This document shows, piece after piece, positions 19,026 to 29,541 of a stretch of DNA of 64,000 bases. This DNA is from Alteromonas profundi. GTDB lineage: Bacteria > Pseudomonadota > Gammaproteobacteria > Enterobacterales > Alteromonadaceae. How positions within the stretch are numbered: position 1 is the stretch's first letter; each line of letters begins with the position of its first letter. Where the stretch lies: the NCBI RefSeq assembly GCF_010500865.1, contig NZ_JAAAWN010000008.1, forward strand, positions 1 through 64,000, given 5' to 3'. A program made the position numbers and the translations under genes. The notes below the pieces were generated by a model, which worked only from the letters and a program-made list of their open reading frames with translations, made no database searches and was not told where the DNA came from.

Positions 19026-19385
19026 ATGGATAATACTGAAAGCCAATCCACTGTTGATAGAATTAAACAACAAATCGAAGAGAACCCTATTCTCCTTTAT
19101 ATGAAGGGCTCACCTAAACTACCAAGCTGTGGTTTTTCTTCACAGGCCTCACAAGCGCTTATGTCCTGTGGTGAAGCGTTTGCCTATGTTGATATTTTAC
19201 AAAACCCAGATATTCGTGCTGAGTTGCCAAAATATGCTAACTGGCCTACGTTTCCACAACTATGGGTAGACGGTGAACTAGTGGGCGGGTGTGACATCAT
19301 TATCGAGATGTTTCAGCAGAATGAATTGCAGCCCCTAATTAAAGAAACAGCTGAGAAGTACAAGCAAGAAGATGAAGAAAGTTAA
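19026..19385 (+). CDS. grxD: Monothiol glutaredoxin, Grx4 type
   Basis: 119 aa. The active-site motif CGFS is within KGSPKLPSCGFSSQ; downstream WPTFPQLWVDGELVGGCDI gives the cis-Pro and glutathione-binding residues. Members bind a [2Fe-2S] cluster with glutathione and take part in iron-sulfur delivery and iron sensing. GAGAGGA lies about 4 nt upstream of the ATG. Monocistronic, with terminator at 19416-19440. Its neighbour sodB, bfd and TonB genes give the region an iron/oxidative theme. Confidence 0.95.
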   Translation: MDNTESQSTVDRIKQQIEENPILLYMKGSPKLPSCGFSSQASQALMSCGEAFAYVDILQNPDIRAELPKYANWPTFPQLWVDGELVGGCDIIIEMFQQNELQPLIKETAEKYKQEDEES

Positions 19386-19415
19386 GCCATCGGTTAAACT
19401 TTAAATGAGATTAAG

Positions 19416-19440
19416 AAGCCGGCTTTTAGTCGGCTTTTTT
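19416..19440 (+). terminator. Intrinsic terminator after grxD
   Basis: AAGCCGGC (19416-19423) pairs with GTCGGCTT (19429-19436) with one wobble, loop TTTTA, and a T-tract to 19440. Confidence 0.85.
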
Positions 19441-19699
19441 GATGAAAACGCCTCAAAATCTGCTGTGAAAATCTTCCGTAAATAGTAATAGACAGTCCAC
19501 AAATCAAAATCCTCTACGCATTTAAAATATATTTTTAATTTTGCTAAAAGTGTTTGTTTTCCCTAATTTTACGCTCTATAAAAGATCTGTGCTGGCGTAT
19601 CTCAAGTCAGTGTTGAAGGTATAAATAACAAACAACCCTGGGCTCATTTTCATGTCATAAAACGCTGAATGACCTAAAGGGTAAATCCGGGAAATCACC
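19441..19699. other. AT-rich leader of the first TonB receptor
   Basis: No gene seen. The sequence is AT-rich, with a TATAAAAGATC segment near 19577. No Fur-box match was found. Confidence 0.4.
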
Positions 19700-22317
19700 A
19701 TGAATACAAACTTGTCATTATTGACTAAAAACGTACGAAGTGTACTTGCGGCTTCTGCCGCATTTTCAGTCTTCGCTTTTGCGCCCGCACAGGCGCAGGA
19801 AGCTGAAAAAGAATCCGCTGAAGATTATGAACAAATCGCCGTAGTAGGTTCACGTTCTGCGCCACGCTCAATCGGCGATTCTGCGGTACCTATCGATATT
19901 ATTTCAGATGAAGATTTTAAGCAGCAAGGTGCCACCGATATGGTATCTATGATGCAAACAGTGGTGCCCTCATTTAACGTAAACGATCAGCCTATTAATG
20001 ATGCCTCTACTTTGGTGCGCCCCGCTAACCTTCGCGGTATGGCATCCGACCATACTTTAGTTTTAGTTAATGGAAAGCGTCGTCATCGTTCAGCGGTTAT
20101 TACCTTTCTAGGGGGAGGTTTATCTGACGGAGCACAAGGTCCAGATATTTCCGTTATTCCCGCTGCCGCATTAAAACAAGTCGAGGTCCTTCGGGATGGC
20201 GCCGCGGCCCAATATGGGTCAGATGCTATTGCCGGCGTAATTAACTTTGTACTTAACGATGCTTCAGAAGGGGGATCATTTGAAGCGCGTTATGGGTCTT
20301 ACTATGAAGGTGATGGTGACATGATTCAGATGGCGGGTAATATAGGCTTGCCACTATCTGAAAATGGTTTCATTAACCTTTCTGCAGAATACCGTACTGC
20401 CGACGATACTTCTCGCAGTGTCCAGCGTGATGATGCTGCGGGCCTAATTGCCGCAGGCAATACGTTTGTTGCCGATCCGGCGCAAATATGGGGCTCACCT
20501 GAAATAAAGCACGATATTAAGCTTTTTGCTAATTTAGGATTAGCTTTGTCCGATTCTTCAGAGGCCTATATGTTTGGTAACTACGCCGAACGTGAAGTAG
20601 AAGGCGGCTTTTATTACCGTAACCCGCATAATCGTGGTGGCGTAAATGACGGTGGTATCGAGCCGGCAGATATCGACGGTGACGGTGTAATTAGCGAAGA
20701 TGAAGGTTATCAGTTGTTGTTGGTGGGCGATCTTACGGGTGATATGTCTGGCAACTGCCCAACAGATATACGGGTTGGCGACAACGTGTTAGAAAACCAA
20801 ACCTATATTAATGAAGTGCAAAACAACCCAGATTGTTTTGCGTTCAATGAAATTTTACCCGGTGGCTTTACCCCTAGGTTTGGCGGTGTGGTAACTGATA
20901 TGTCCTTGGTTTTTGGTACCAAAGGTGAGTTGGCTAACGAAATTACCTACGATGTTAGCGTTAACTTGGGCGAAAACGAAGTTGATTTCTTAATCAGCAA
21001 CACGATTAACCCGTCCTTAGGCCCAGATACGCCTTTCGAATTCAGCCCAGGCCGTTACATCCAGTCTGAACAAACCCTTGATATTGATTTTACTAAGCCT
21101 TTTGAGATTGGCTTGTTTGAACCCTTGTTTGTTGCCTCGGGGTTCCAACACCGCCATGAGAGCTATGAAAGCATCGCGGGAGACCCAGCTTCTTATGAGA
21201 TTGGTCCACTGGCCACCCAGAACTTTGGTATTGGCTCTAACGGCTTTCCCGGGTTAGCGCCAAACAGCCAAGGTGAAGTGTCTCGTCACAATATTGCGTT
21301 TTACGTGGATGCTGAAGCCTATATTACGGAATCATTTATGTTAGCAGGTGCGCTGCGCTACGAGGACTATTCTGATTTTGGCGACACCACTAAAGGTAAA
21401 ATTGCGTTTCGTTGGCAAGCCCTTGAAAACATCGCGTTTCGCGGTGCATTCTCCACCGGCTTTAAAGCTCCTACGCTTGGACAAAGTAATGTTCGCAACG
21501 TAACCACAGCGTTTGGAACTAACGGTGAGCTTATTGACCGTGCAACCCTGCCTCCTACCGACCCGGTATCGGAACTTAAAGGGGGCGAGCAGCTTACTCC
21601 TGAAGAGTCTGAAAGCATTACCTTTGGTGTGGTTGCAGAGTTTGATAATGGCTTATTCATTACCGCAGATTACTACAATATCGAACTAACCGATCGTATT
21701 AGTACGGCCTCTGGTATTGAGCTAACCGAGGAAGACATCGCAACATTGTTAGCGCAAGGTATTGATGATGCATCAAGCTTCTCAGAGATTAGCTTCTTCA
21801 CCAATGATTTTGATACAACAACTGAAGGGTTAGATGTTGTCGCCAACTATAGTATGGAAATGCTCGGTGGTGATACTAAGTTCTCGTTGGCTTACAACTG
21901 GACCTCGACAACAGTAGACAAAGCGTCTGATAATATCTCTGCTGAACGTATTCGTATGCTTGAAGACAACTTACCGGCAGTGCGTTATAGCGCTACGGCT
22001 AATCATACGAATGGTGATTGGCGTTTCTTAGCGCGCTTAAACTATTACGGGAGTATCTTTGAAGATCACCTAGATTCAGCACTTCCTATTGATAAAGTAG
22101 GTTCTGAATTTACCGTTGACCTTGAAGCGGCCTATAACTTCACGGAACAATTTACTCTTACGGTAGGCGCGAAAAATGCCTTTGATGAGTACCCTGATGA
22201 AAATACGCAATACGCAATACGCAATACGCAGGTATTGCAGGATCATTGTACCCAACAACTTCGCCTATTGGTATTAACGGTGGCTTCTACTACGTAAGAG
22301 GGGTTTATACCTTTTAA
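19700..22317 (+). pseudogene. TonB-dependent receptor, 3' end frameshifted at a heptanucleotide repeat
   Basis: Signal peptide ending AQA (about residues 1-33), a TonB-box-like DYEQIAVVGSR, a plug domain (to about 195, with RPANLRGMASDHTLVLVNGKRRHR) and a long beta-barrel. The frame as read stops at 22297 after a tail QVLQDHCTQQL with no barrel strand. After the repeat 22202-22229 another frame gives GSLYPTTSPIGINGGFYYVR and ends VYTF at 22317, the terminal-Phe strand expected of outer-membrane barrels and matched by the paralogue at 24174-27149. Two repeat copies instead of four restore this frame. Substrate unknown; proximity to a FecI/FecR pair suggests regulated uptake. Either phase-variable or recently broken. 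Confidence 0.85.
22202..22229 (+). repeat. Four tandem copies of AATACGC inside the receptor gene
   Basis: Perfect 7-nt units at 22202-22208, 22209-22215, 22216-22222 and 22223-22229. Because 7 is not a multiple of 3, each gain or loss changes frame. Two or five copies put the conserved C-terminus in frame; four do not. Confidence 0.95.
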
Positions 22318-22331
22318 GTTAAACTAGCCTC

Positions 22332-22362
22332 AATAAAGGGAGCAATTGCTCCCTTTATTTTC
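22332..22362 (+). terminator. Terminator after the first TonB receptor
   Basis: A perfect palindrome with arms AATAAAGGGAGCAA (22332-22345) and TTGCTCCCTTTATT (22346-22359), followed by T. The A/T ends allow action on both strands. Confidence 0.8.
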
Positions 22363-22464
22363 ATTTAGCAAGGCTATGGGATTTTTTATAATGCAAAAAC
22401 GCCCATAAGTTGGCATGATGAATGCCAATATGTAAGCAAAACACAACACCTAAATAAAACAAAT

Positions 22465-23025
22465 ATGACCACAAAGTCGACAGTCGCAGAAACTTTCTTA
22501 AAATATCGCTCCAAGCTCATGCGAGCAGTGAGCTCTATTGTCGGCGCTGATGATATAGAAGACATAGTACAAGAAGCCTTCATTAAAAGTTATGAAGCTG
22601 AATTAAAACAAGAGATACGTTACGAACGTACTTATATGGTGAAAACAGCCCGTAACTTGGCGTTAAATCATATCGCTAAAGCGGAAAATAAAAATAACCA
22701 AAGCGTTGATGATATGGATTTTTTACCCCACGAATTAGTGGGGTATAGTTTAGAAAAAAATGTAGAAAGTAAAGAACGCTTTATTCACTTTTGCCGGGCT
22801 ACCGATACCTTGTCGGCAGACGTGAAGCGCGTGTTCTTATTGAAAAAAGTGTATGGCATGCGGCAGAAAGATATCGCTGAGTTGGTGGGACTGAGCGAAA
22901 GCACAGTAGAAAAGCATGTCGCCAAAGGATTAATGTTGTGCTCGCGCTATTTAGCCGAGTTAAACAAGGATAATACGCCCTCCCGATTATCTGGTAATGC
23001 GACTCAGGACATAAGCCGTAGTTAA
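22465..23025 (+). CDS. ECF sigma factor, FecI type
   Basis: 186 aa. Sigma region 2 lies at about 15-80 (DDIEDIVQEAFIKSYEAE, ARNLALNHIAK) and region 4 at about 118-170 (KVYGMRQKDIAELVGLSESTVEKHVAKGL). One base separates its stop from the FecR-type gene, and a receptor with an STN domain follows, so this is a cell-surface signalling cassette: receptor to FecR to sigma factor. It probably drives transcription of one or both flanking receptors (inference). No clear ribosome binding site is seen at 22465. Confidence 0.9.
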   Translation: MTTKSTVAETFLKYRSKLMRAVSSIVGADDIEDIVQEAFIKSYEAELKQEIRYERTYMVKTARNLALNHIAKAENKNNQSVDDMDFLPHELVGYSLEKNVESKERFIHFCRATDTLSADVKRVFLLKKVYGMRQKDIAELVGLSESTVEKHVAKGLMLCSRYLAELNKDNTPSRLSGNATQDISRS

Positions 23026-23026
23026 C

Positions 23027-24085
23027 ATGAATAATATTCGTCAATTTTCCAGTAAAGAAGATATTCAAGAGCAGGCATGTCTTTGGATTAGCCGTCTTGA
23101 TCGTGGGTTAACCGACAGCGAGAAAAATACGCTTGGCAATTGGTTACAAGCGAGTAAGTCACACCGTAAAGCACTGCTTGAGGCAGCCAGTTTATGGGAC
23201 GATATGTCAGTGCTCAACGAACTCAGTGGGCTATTCCCACGCCACAATACAAGTAAAGAAGCGAAAGCCACGCGTCAATTAAGAAACCGTGCTAAATGGA
23301 GTATTGCCGCTGCGTTTCTGGTTATGACTTTAGCGGTAGGCGTGTTGGTTCAGCAGGTTTGGCTAGATGATAGCCAAGCAATTGCTAGCGTAAGTGAAAA
23401 AGTAGAGACGGGTATTGGTGAGCAAAAAAATATTGTACTCGCTGATGGCTCAAGTTTACTGCTTAATACAAATTCTACGGTAACAATAAATTACACCGCC
23501 GACGCCCGTCAAATTGTATTGCTAAAGGGAGAGGCGCATTTTGATGTGGCTCACGATACTTCACGGCCCTTTACCGTTACCGCTGGCAATAATGCGGTTA
23601 CGGCAGTAGGTACTGCGTTTAATATGCAATTTGTTGACGACAACGCATTTGAATTGGTCGTCACCGATGGCAAGGTTCTGGTTGCCGACCGATTTAACCC
23701 TTACCCCGATGGCCAACCTTTATTCGGCAGTAAAACAATTGCTGAACAAGGGCTTTTAATGTTTGCAGGCGAAAAGGCGATAGTGAAAGGCAAAGTTGAG
23801 GCAAAAGAAAACCTTACCGAAGATGCTATTGAAGATGATTTAGCGTGGCAAAAAGGCATGATTGTCTTTAAAGGCGAACCGTTAGAAAAAGTGCTTGAAG
23901 AAATAGGCCGTTATACGCAAGTTCGTTTCTCAATTTCAGACGAAGCGTTGAGAAAGCGGCGCGTTGCCGGTTACTTTAAGGTAGGCGATATTAATGGCCT
24001 TCTTTCAGCCCTCAGAAATAGCTTTAATATAGAATATGAGAAAGTTACTGAAACCAGTATTCAGCTTTCAGTTGCTGAGGGGTAA
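23027..24085 (+). CDS. FecR-type anti-sigma regulator
   Basis: 352 aa. N-terminal cytoplasmic domain (about 10-50, with ACLWISRLDRGLTDSEKNTLGNWL, DUF4880-like) that would bind the sigma factor, one membrane span at about 87-106, then the periplasmic FecR domain (EKNIVLADGSSLLLNTNSTV, GEAHFDVAHD, FTVTAGNNAVTAVGTAFN) and a C-terminal DUF4974-like domain (VLEEIGRYTQVRFSIS). In the family the C-terminal part touches the STN domain of the receptor. Its natural partner at 24174-27149 contains an amber codon, so signalling may be lost. Confidence 0.92.
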   Translation: MNNIRQFSSKEDIQEQACLWISRLDRGLTDSEKNTLGNWLQASKSHRKALLEAASLWDDMSVLNELSGLFPRHNTSKEAKATRQLRNRAKWSIAAAFLVMTLAVGVLVQQVWLDDSQAIASVSEKVETGIGEQKNIVLADGSSLLLNTNSTVTINYTADARQIVLLKGEAHFDVAHDTSRPFTVTAGNNAVTAVGTAFNMQFVDDNAFELVVTDGKVLVADRFNPYPDGQPLFGSKTIAEQGLLMFAGEKAIVKGKVEAKENLTEDAIEDDLAWQKGMIVFKGEPLEKVLEEIGRYTQVRFSISDEALRKRRVAGYFKVGDINGLLSALRNSFNIEYEKVTETSIQLSVAEG

Positions 24086-24173
24086 AAAGTTTTAATGATG
24101 CATAAACCTCGTTTGGCATAAAGACACCCCTTGTGACACTATAAAATAATAACAAGACACCTGACGTCGAAAC

Positions 24174-27149
24174 TTGCAATTTAACTATTTAAGATTAGCA
24201 AATATACTTTTAGCGCGGCGAGTTCAGCACTCTTGTCGCGTGGCTGTGTGCCTCTCGCTTTTATTATTGAGCAGCAGCGTCGTGCACGCCCAGTCTTCCT
24301 CTTCACAATCAGATCAAAGCACTACATTAAGCACGGTTATAACTTTTTCCATTCCTGCACAAAACGCAAATAGTGCGCTTACGGAACTGGCGAAACAGGC
24401 CAATACCACGTTGTTATTTCCGTTTGATTTAGCAAAACGGGTACGCACAAATACGTTAAACGGCACATTTACTCTAAATGAAGCATTGGCGCGCCTGCTA
24501 GATGGCACTGAACTAGCGGTGGTTACTGACGAAAATGGGCAAGTCAGTATTCGTTCACGAAACGCCTTAGCGGCTAAACAAGTACCGAAGCAAGCATTAC
24601 AAGAGAAGCAGCCTGAACAAGAAGAACATGGGCTCGAACGCATTGCAGTAGTGGGCACGCGCAGTTCTCCACGTAGTGTGGTGGAGTCGCCAGTACCTTT
24701 AGATATTATCGGCGCCAACGCACTACAGTCCCAGGGCAATACAGATGTTTTGTCGATGTTAAGTAGGTTGGTGCCTTCGCTTAATGTTAACGACCAGCCA
24801 ATAAATGATGCGACGAGTTTAGTACGACCGGCTAATTTAAGAGGTATGGCACCGGATCACACGCTACTGCTGGTGAATGGAAAACGACGTCATCGCTCTG
24901 CGGTTATTACGTTTTTAGGAGGGGGTGTCTCCGACGGAGCGCAAGGGCCAGATATTTCCGTTATTCCAGCGTATGCTTTAAAACAAGTCGAAGTGTTGCG
25001 CGATGGTGCAGCTGCTCAATATGGTTCAGATGCCATTGCCGGGGTTATCAATTTCGTTTTAAAAGATAGCCCAAGTGAAGGCAGTATCGCACTTAAAACT
25101 GGGGGCTACTCCGAAGGGGACGGCGAGCTATTTCAATTGCAAGCGAACAAAGGGTTTGCAATTGGAGACAAGGGTTTTTTCAACGCCACAATCGAATATC
25201 GTCAGCAGCAAGGCACTTCGCGTTCTGTGCAGCGGGGTGACGCGTTAAGGCTAGGTGAATTGGGAAATACTTTCGTAGATAACCCCGCACAGGTGTGGGG
25301 AGCCTTAGATGTAGATGAAGACATAAAAGGGGCCATTAATAGCGGCTGGCACGTTGCCGAAGATATTGATGCTTACACCACTATTACTTATGCCCACAGA
25401 GAAATATCCGGTGGCTTTTATTATCGTAACCCTCAAACTCGAGAGGGAGTATTTAGTTACACTGATCAGACAACCAATGCATCTACCTTGCTAATTGCCG
25501 ATTTAGACGGCCTAGGGCAGGGCATTACGTGTCCAACCATATTGCTTGAAGACACGAATGTTCTGACTATCCCTCTTTACCAACAGATCGCTGATAATAC
25601 TACCGATGTTGGCCAAAACTGTTTTGCCTTTAATGAATGGTTTCCGGGGGGCTTCACACCTCAATTTGGCGGAGTAATCACTGATGCTTCCATTACCTCT
25701 GGGCTTCGTTTCGAACTAGATAGCGGCTGGGCGATGGATATAAGCGGTAGTGTTGGGTATTCCAATATCACCTATTCGCTGTCACAAACGGTTAATCCAT
25801 CATTAGGCCCTGATACACCCTTGTCGTTTTCACCTGGCGCAGTGAGTCAGGTAGAACGCACCTTTAACTTAGATCTAGCGCGACTGGTGCAAACAGTGTT
25901 CGAAGAGCCTGTCAGCATAGCTGTGGGCGCAGAGTGGAGACGGGAAAGCTATTATCAAGGGGCGGGCGATGAAGCAAGTTATATGGCGGGCCCTTTCGCA
26001 TTTAATGAACAAACCGGATTATCCCAAGGTTTTTCTATTGGCTCCAACGGTTTTCCCGGTTACCAGCCTCAATCTGCGGGGCATTGGAACCGCAATAACT
26101 GGGCGCTATACACAGATCTAGAGTTTTATTTGCAAGAGCAATGGCAGTTTGCGGTTGCGGTAAGAGTGGAGCACTTTACCGACTTCGGGGCGACCTTTGA
26201 CGGTAAGCTAAGTACCCGCTATACGTTTAATGATGTGGTAGCGCTTAGAGGGTCGGTAAACTCAGGATTTAAGGCCCCCACCGTTGGCCAAAGCAATGTA
26301 ATTAATGTTACCACTGCGTATGCAGCTAATGGCCTTGAAGATCAAGCTACGCTCCCGCCAACAGACTTAATATCGCAACAGCTAGGCGCTGATGCCCTCA
26401 AACCTGAAGAGTCTATTAATTTTAGCCTTGGCCTGGTTATGCAAATAAATGAGCGCGCCTTTGCAACCGTGGATTATTTCAATATTCAATTATCCGATCG
26501 AATCAGTACCACATCTGCCATTCCGCTTACTGCCGAGGATATCGAAATTCTTACCTAGTTAGGTCGCAGTGATGCGGCGCAATACAAAGCGGCAAAATAC
26601 TTTACGAACGACTTTGATACCCATACTCAAGGTATTGATGTGGTAGTGAATTATGGATTTGATGCGCTAGACTGGCAGAATACTTTGCTGTTTGCTTACA
26701 ACTGGACTGACACGAAAGTAGAGCGGGTTAGTTTATACCCCACCTTGGTTGGCGGTGAAATGGTGATGCAGCCAAATCTTACGCCGCAGCGAATACGCAT
26801 GTTAGAAGATAATTTGCCCGCTCACCGGGGAAGTATTACGCTTGAACAGCAAAATGAAGCGTTTAACTTAACCTGGCGGCTAAATTACTATGGCGAGTTT
26901 TATGAAGACCACTTAGATGCATCGGCCGGCATGGATATTATGGGAAGTGATACGCTTACAATGGATGCGCAGATAGCCTGGCACTATTCACCTACACTGC
27001 TTTACACCTTAGGTGCACAAAATTTGTTTGATAGCACGCCTGATGTGAACCCTTATCGTTATGAAGTAGGTTCGTTATACCCGCCTACGTCTCCGGGCGG
27101 TATTAATGGTGCTTTCTATTATTTAGGTATGCAATACCGTTTCAACTAG
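24174..27149 (+). pseudogene. Signal-transducing TonB-dependent receptor (STN domain), interrupted by an in-frame amber codon
   Basis: TTG start at 24174 is the best available; signal sequence ends near VVHA. An STN/secretin-like domain (about 55-125: FSIPAQNANSALTELAKQAN) precedes the plug (RPANLRGMAPDHTLLLVNGK) and barrel. At 26556-26558 the frame meets TAG, then continues open in the same frame to 27149, encoding the rest of the barrel (FTNDFDTHTQGIDVVVNY ... QYRFN). The lesion fits a CAG-to-TAG change. The protein is a paralogue of 19700-22317, sharing long stretches of plug and barrel. It would give both uptake and signal to the FecR at 23027-24085. Confidence 0.87.
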
Positions 27150-27287
27150 ATTGTTGCTAAGACTAAAAGACACTAAATTTGCTATTTTGTGTGTATGAAC
27201 GGCGAAGAGGGGATAACGGGGTATAAACTATAGGGGGGGGATTCTGGAATTCCACTCTATTACGAGGTAAAAATAGCAGTGCTAGAT

Positions 27288-27482
27288 TTACCCTACATTC
27301 TTGAACATGGAGTCGTCAATAATAGTTTGGTCAATAATCTGTTGCGCCATTTGGATGCATTTACCGCATTGAGAGCCTAGCTCTAACTGCTGACGTAACT
27401 CACGCATATTGCCTACGCCATCTTCTTGTACCGCAGCGCGTATGCTTTTGTCGGTCACTCCGTAGCACATACATACAAACAT
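27288..27482 (-). CDS. bfd: Bacterioferritin-associated ferredoxin
   Basis: 64 aa from ATG at 27482, preceded by TTTGGAG; the frame upstream to 27536 has no family match. Four cysteines of the BFD-like [2Fe-2S] domain are present: CMCYGVTDKSIR at the start and GSQCGKCIQMAQ later. It reduces ferric iron in bacterioferritin to release it. No bacterioferritin gene is adjacent. A Fur-like palindrome lies just upstream, in line with induction under iron lack. Confidence 0.92.
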   Translation of the reverse strand: MFVCMCYGVTDKSIRAAVQEDGVGNMRELRQQLELGSQCGKCIQMAQQIIDQTIIDDSMFKNVG

Positions 27483-27505
27483 GAATTCATACTCCAAATA
27501 AGTCT

Positions 27506-27524
27506 GTAAATGATAATAATTGCT
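27506..27524. promoter_or_regulatory. Fur-box-like site upstream of bfd
   Basis: GTAAATGATAATAATTGCT matches the Fur consensus at about 12-13 of 19 positions with an intact ATGATAAT core; it lies 24 bp upstream of the bfd start. Confidence 0.5.
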
Positions 27525-27824
27525 ATTTCGTATCAATGCAAGGGCGTTTGGTTAATTTTTATCGCTCGGGCGGCCTAAAAATGAACTATATCAACGTGCA
27601 ATAAACCCGTTATAAAAAATGCCCAGCGCTTCTGTTTTGCGAAACCATTGGTACGATGAGTGAGGATTGTTCTATAAGCCGCTTGTTATTTGATAAGCGC
27701 GCACCAATTTACTTACTAGGTACTTATACGCCTTCGTAAACACGCGTTTGTTTAGTTAGGTAGCTAAAAGCCCGCACGCGGTTGCGGGCCCCTATTTGCA
27801 AAAATAAAACTAAAGGAATTAATA
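27525..27824. other. Intergenic region bfd/peroxiredoxin
   Basis: No gene seen. GCCCGCA (27770-27776) and TGCGGGC (27783-27789) form a 7-bp hairpin in the peroxiredoxin leader about 35 nt before its ATG; it has no T-tract on the plus strand. The ribosome binding site AAAGGA at 27812-27817 precedes the ATG. Confidence 0.45.
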
Positions 27825-28430
27825 ATGAGCGTACTTGTAGGTCGTCCGGCACCAGATTTTACTGCCGCTGCTGTATTGGGTAATGGTGAAATTGTTGACA
27901 GCTTCACCTTAAGCGAAGCTATAAAAGGAAAGAAGGCGGTGGTGTTCTTTTATCCATTAGACTTTACCTTCGTATGCCCCTCGGAGCTAATTGCGTTTGA
28001 TAAGCGATTAGAAGAATTTAACAAACGTGGTGTCGAAGTTATAGGCGTATCCATCGATTCTCAGTTTTCTCACTTTGCTTGGCGTAACACCCCTGTAAAC
28101 GAGGGCGGTATCGGTCCGGTAAGATACCCACTGGTCGCCGATGTTAAACACGAAATTTGTCAGGCCTATGACGTTGAGCACCCAGATGCGGGGGTTGCCT
28201 TTCGTGGTTCATTCTTGATTGACGAAGAAGGTATGGTGCGCCATCAAGTAGTAAATGACTTACCGCTAGGTAGAAATATAGATGAAATGCTTCGAATGGT
28301 TGATGCTTTGTCTTTCCACGAAGAGCACGGTGAGGTTTGCCCAGCAGGGTGGACGCAAGGTCAAGCAGGCATGGACGCATCGCCAGAAGGGGTAGCCAAA
28401 TACCTTTCAGAAGAAGCGGATAAGCTGTAA
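27825..28430 (+). CDS. Typical 2-Cys peroxiredoxin (AhpC/TSA family)
   Basis: 201 aa. The peroxidatic cysteine is in FYPLDFTFVCPSEL (about Cys51) and the resolving cysteine in GEVCPAGW (about Cys170). It reduces hydrogen peroxide and alkyl hydroperoxides with thioredoxin or AhpF-type electron donors, neither encoded nearby. GGIGP and a C-terminal KYLSEEADKL extension place it with the long 2-Cys group. AAAGGA is a good ribosome binding site. Fits the oxidative-stress neighbourhood with bfd. Confidence 0.93.
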   Translation: MSVLVGRPAPDFTAAAVLGNGEIVDSFTLSEAIKGKKAVVFFYPLDFTFVCPSELIAFDKRLEEFNKRGVEVIGVSIDSQFSHFAWRNTPVNEGGIGPVRYPLVADVKHEICQAYDVEHPDAGVAFRGSFLIDEEGMVRHQVVNDLPLGRNIDEMLRMVDALSFHEEHGEVCPAGWTQGQAGMDASPEGVAKYLSEEADKL

Positions 28431-28486
28431 TAGTTTCAAACGCTAAAAAGTGCCGTAAGGCAAACCAAGGCTTATACATGGCGCTC

Positions 28487-28514
28487 ACGAGGGGGTTCGA
28501 AAGAACGCCCTCGT
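28487..28514. other. Hairpin with GAAA loop between peroxiredoxin and rnt
   Basis: ACGAGGGGGTTC (28487-28498) pairs with GAACGCCCTCGT (28503-28514) except for one G-G mismatch, capped by GAAA. No T-tract follows on the plus strand, so termination is uncertain; it may protect the mRNA end. Confidence 0.4.
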
Positions 28515-28666
28515 CGTATGTTAGTGAAGGCCCCAATATACTTCTGTATTCTCGTTGCGGTAGCATCCTTCCAAATCAGCGTCATTAATTATTTTTGTCA
28601 TTTTATCACCGTTACCACAGATAAAAGTGCAGTAGCTATCCCAATGCCTTCTGCAGGGCGTTTTCT

Positions 28667-29302
28667 CTATACTTGCTCGGAAAGCGGCCAGCCGCCTAAA
28701 GCCTTATAGCGGTTTATCATATAACAAAATAACTCAGTGGTTTTTTGTGCATCATAAAGCGCGCTGTGGGCTTCTTTTTGATCAAATTCAACCCCTGCCG
28801 CGCGGCAGGCTTTCACTAGTACAGTTTGCCCCAAAGAAAGCCCCGCTAGGCTGGTGGTATCAAACGATACGAAAGGGTGGAAGGGTGTACGTTTTATATT
28901 GCAACGTGCTATAGCAGCGTTAACAAAGCTTTGGTCAAATGTGGCGTTGTGAGCAACGATAACAGAGCGTTGGCAATCGGCTTCTTTTTGTGCTTTTCGT
29001 ATCCCTTTGCATAATGCTTTCATTGCCTCACTTTCTTCAATCGCGCCACGCAATGCGCAGTTAGGATCTATGCCGTTAAATTCTAGCGCAGCGGGTTCTA
29101 AATTGGCGCCTTCGAACGGTTCTATATGATAATGAAAGGTTTGGTCGGGATGAAGAATACCCTCGTCATCCATCTTTACTGTCACGGCGGCAATTTCCAA
29201 TAGCGCATCGCTCTGGGCATTAAACCCAGCAGTTTCAACGTCGATAACTACGGGGAAATAACCTCTAAAGCGGTGAGATAAAGAATGAGAAGACTCTGAC
29301 AT
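28667..29302 (-). CDS. rnt: Ribonuclease T
   Basis: 211 aa. DEDDh exonuclease motifs: Asp21 and Glu23 in [20 protein letters not shown] with the second Asp, and [10 protein letters not shown] with the catalytic His and last Asp. RNase T trims the 3' ends of tRNAs and other stable RNAs. It is usually close to gloA in gammaproteobacteria, and gloA is near here too (31521). It ends after the peroxiredoxin gene on the opposite strand. Confidence 0.94.
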   Translation of the reverse strand: MSESSHSLSHRFRGYFPVVIDVETAGFNAQSDALLEIAAVTVKMDDEGILHPDQTFHYHIEPFEGANLEPAALEFNGIDPNCALRGAIEESEAMKALCKGIRKAQKEADCQRSVIVAHNATFDQSFVNAAIARCNIKRTPFHPFVSFDTTSLAGLSLGQTVLVKACRAAGVEFDQKEAHSALYDAQKTTELFCYMINRYKALGGWPLSEQV

Positions 29303-29541
29303 ATTGACTCTTTATAGCTGAACGGGTGTGAGGAAACATACACTAAGACAATCCCAGCGCATATCAATGCAAGGCTGGATTATCGCAAGGAAAACCAAGG
29401 GTATCCAGTTTTGATTGGTATTCACAGCGGTTCTTTTTAAACATTGATGGTATATCAGGCTAAACTTTTCGAAACTGAAGACGATATAGACAATACAAGT
29501 GCTTTGATAAAAGTATGTATTTGGTTAAGTGAGATAGAGTT

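Noticed and set aside
26559-27149. Treating the 3' part of the second TonB receptor as a separate gene
   Set aside because: It is in frame with the upstream part, has no ribosome binding site, and encodes only the last barrel strands.
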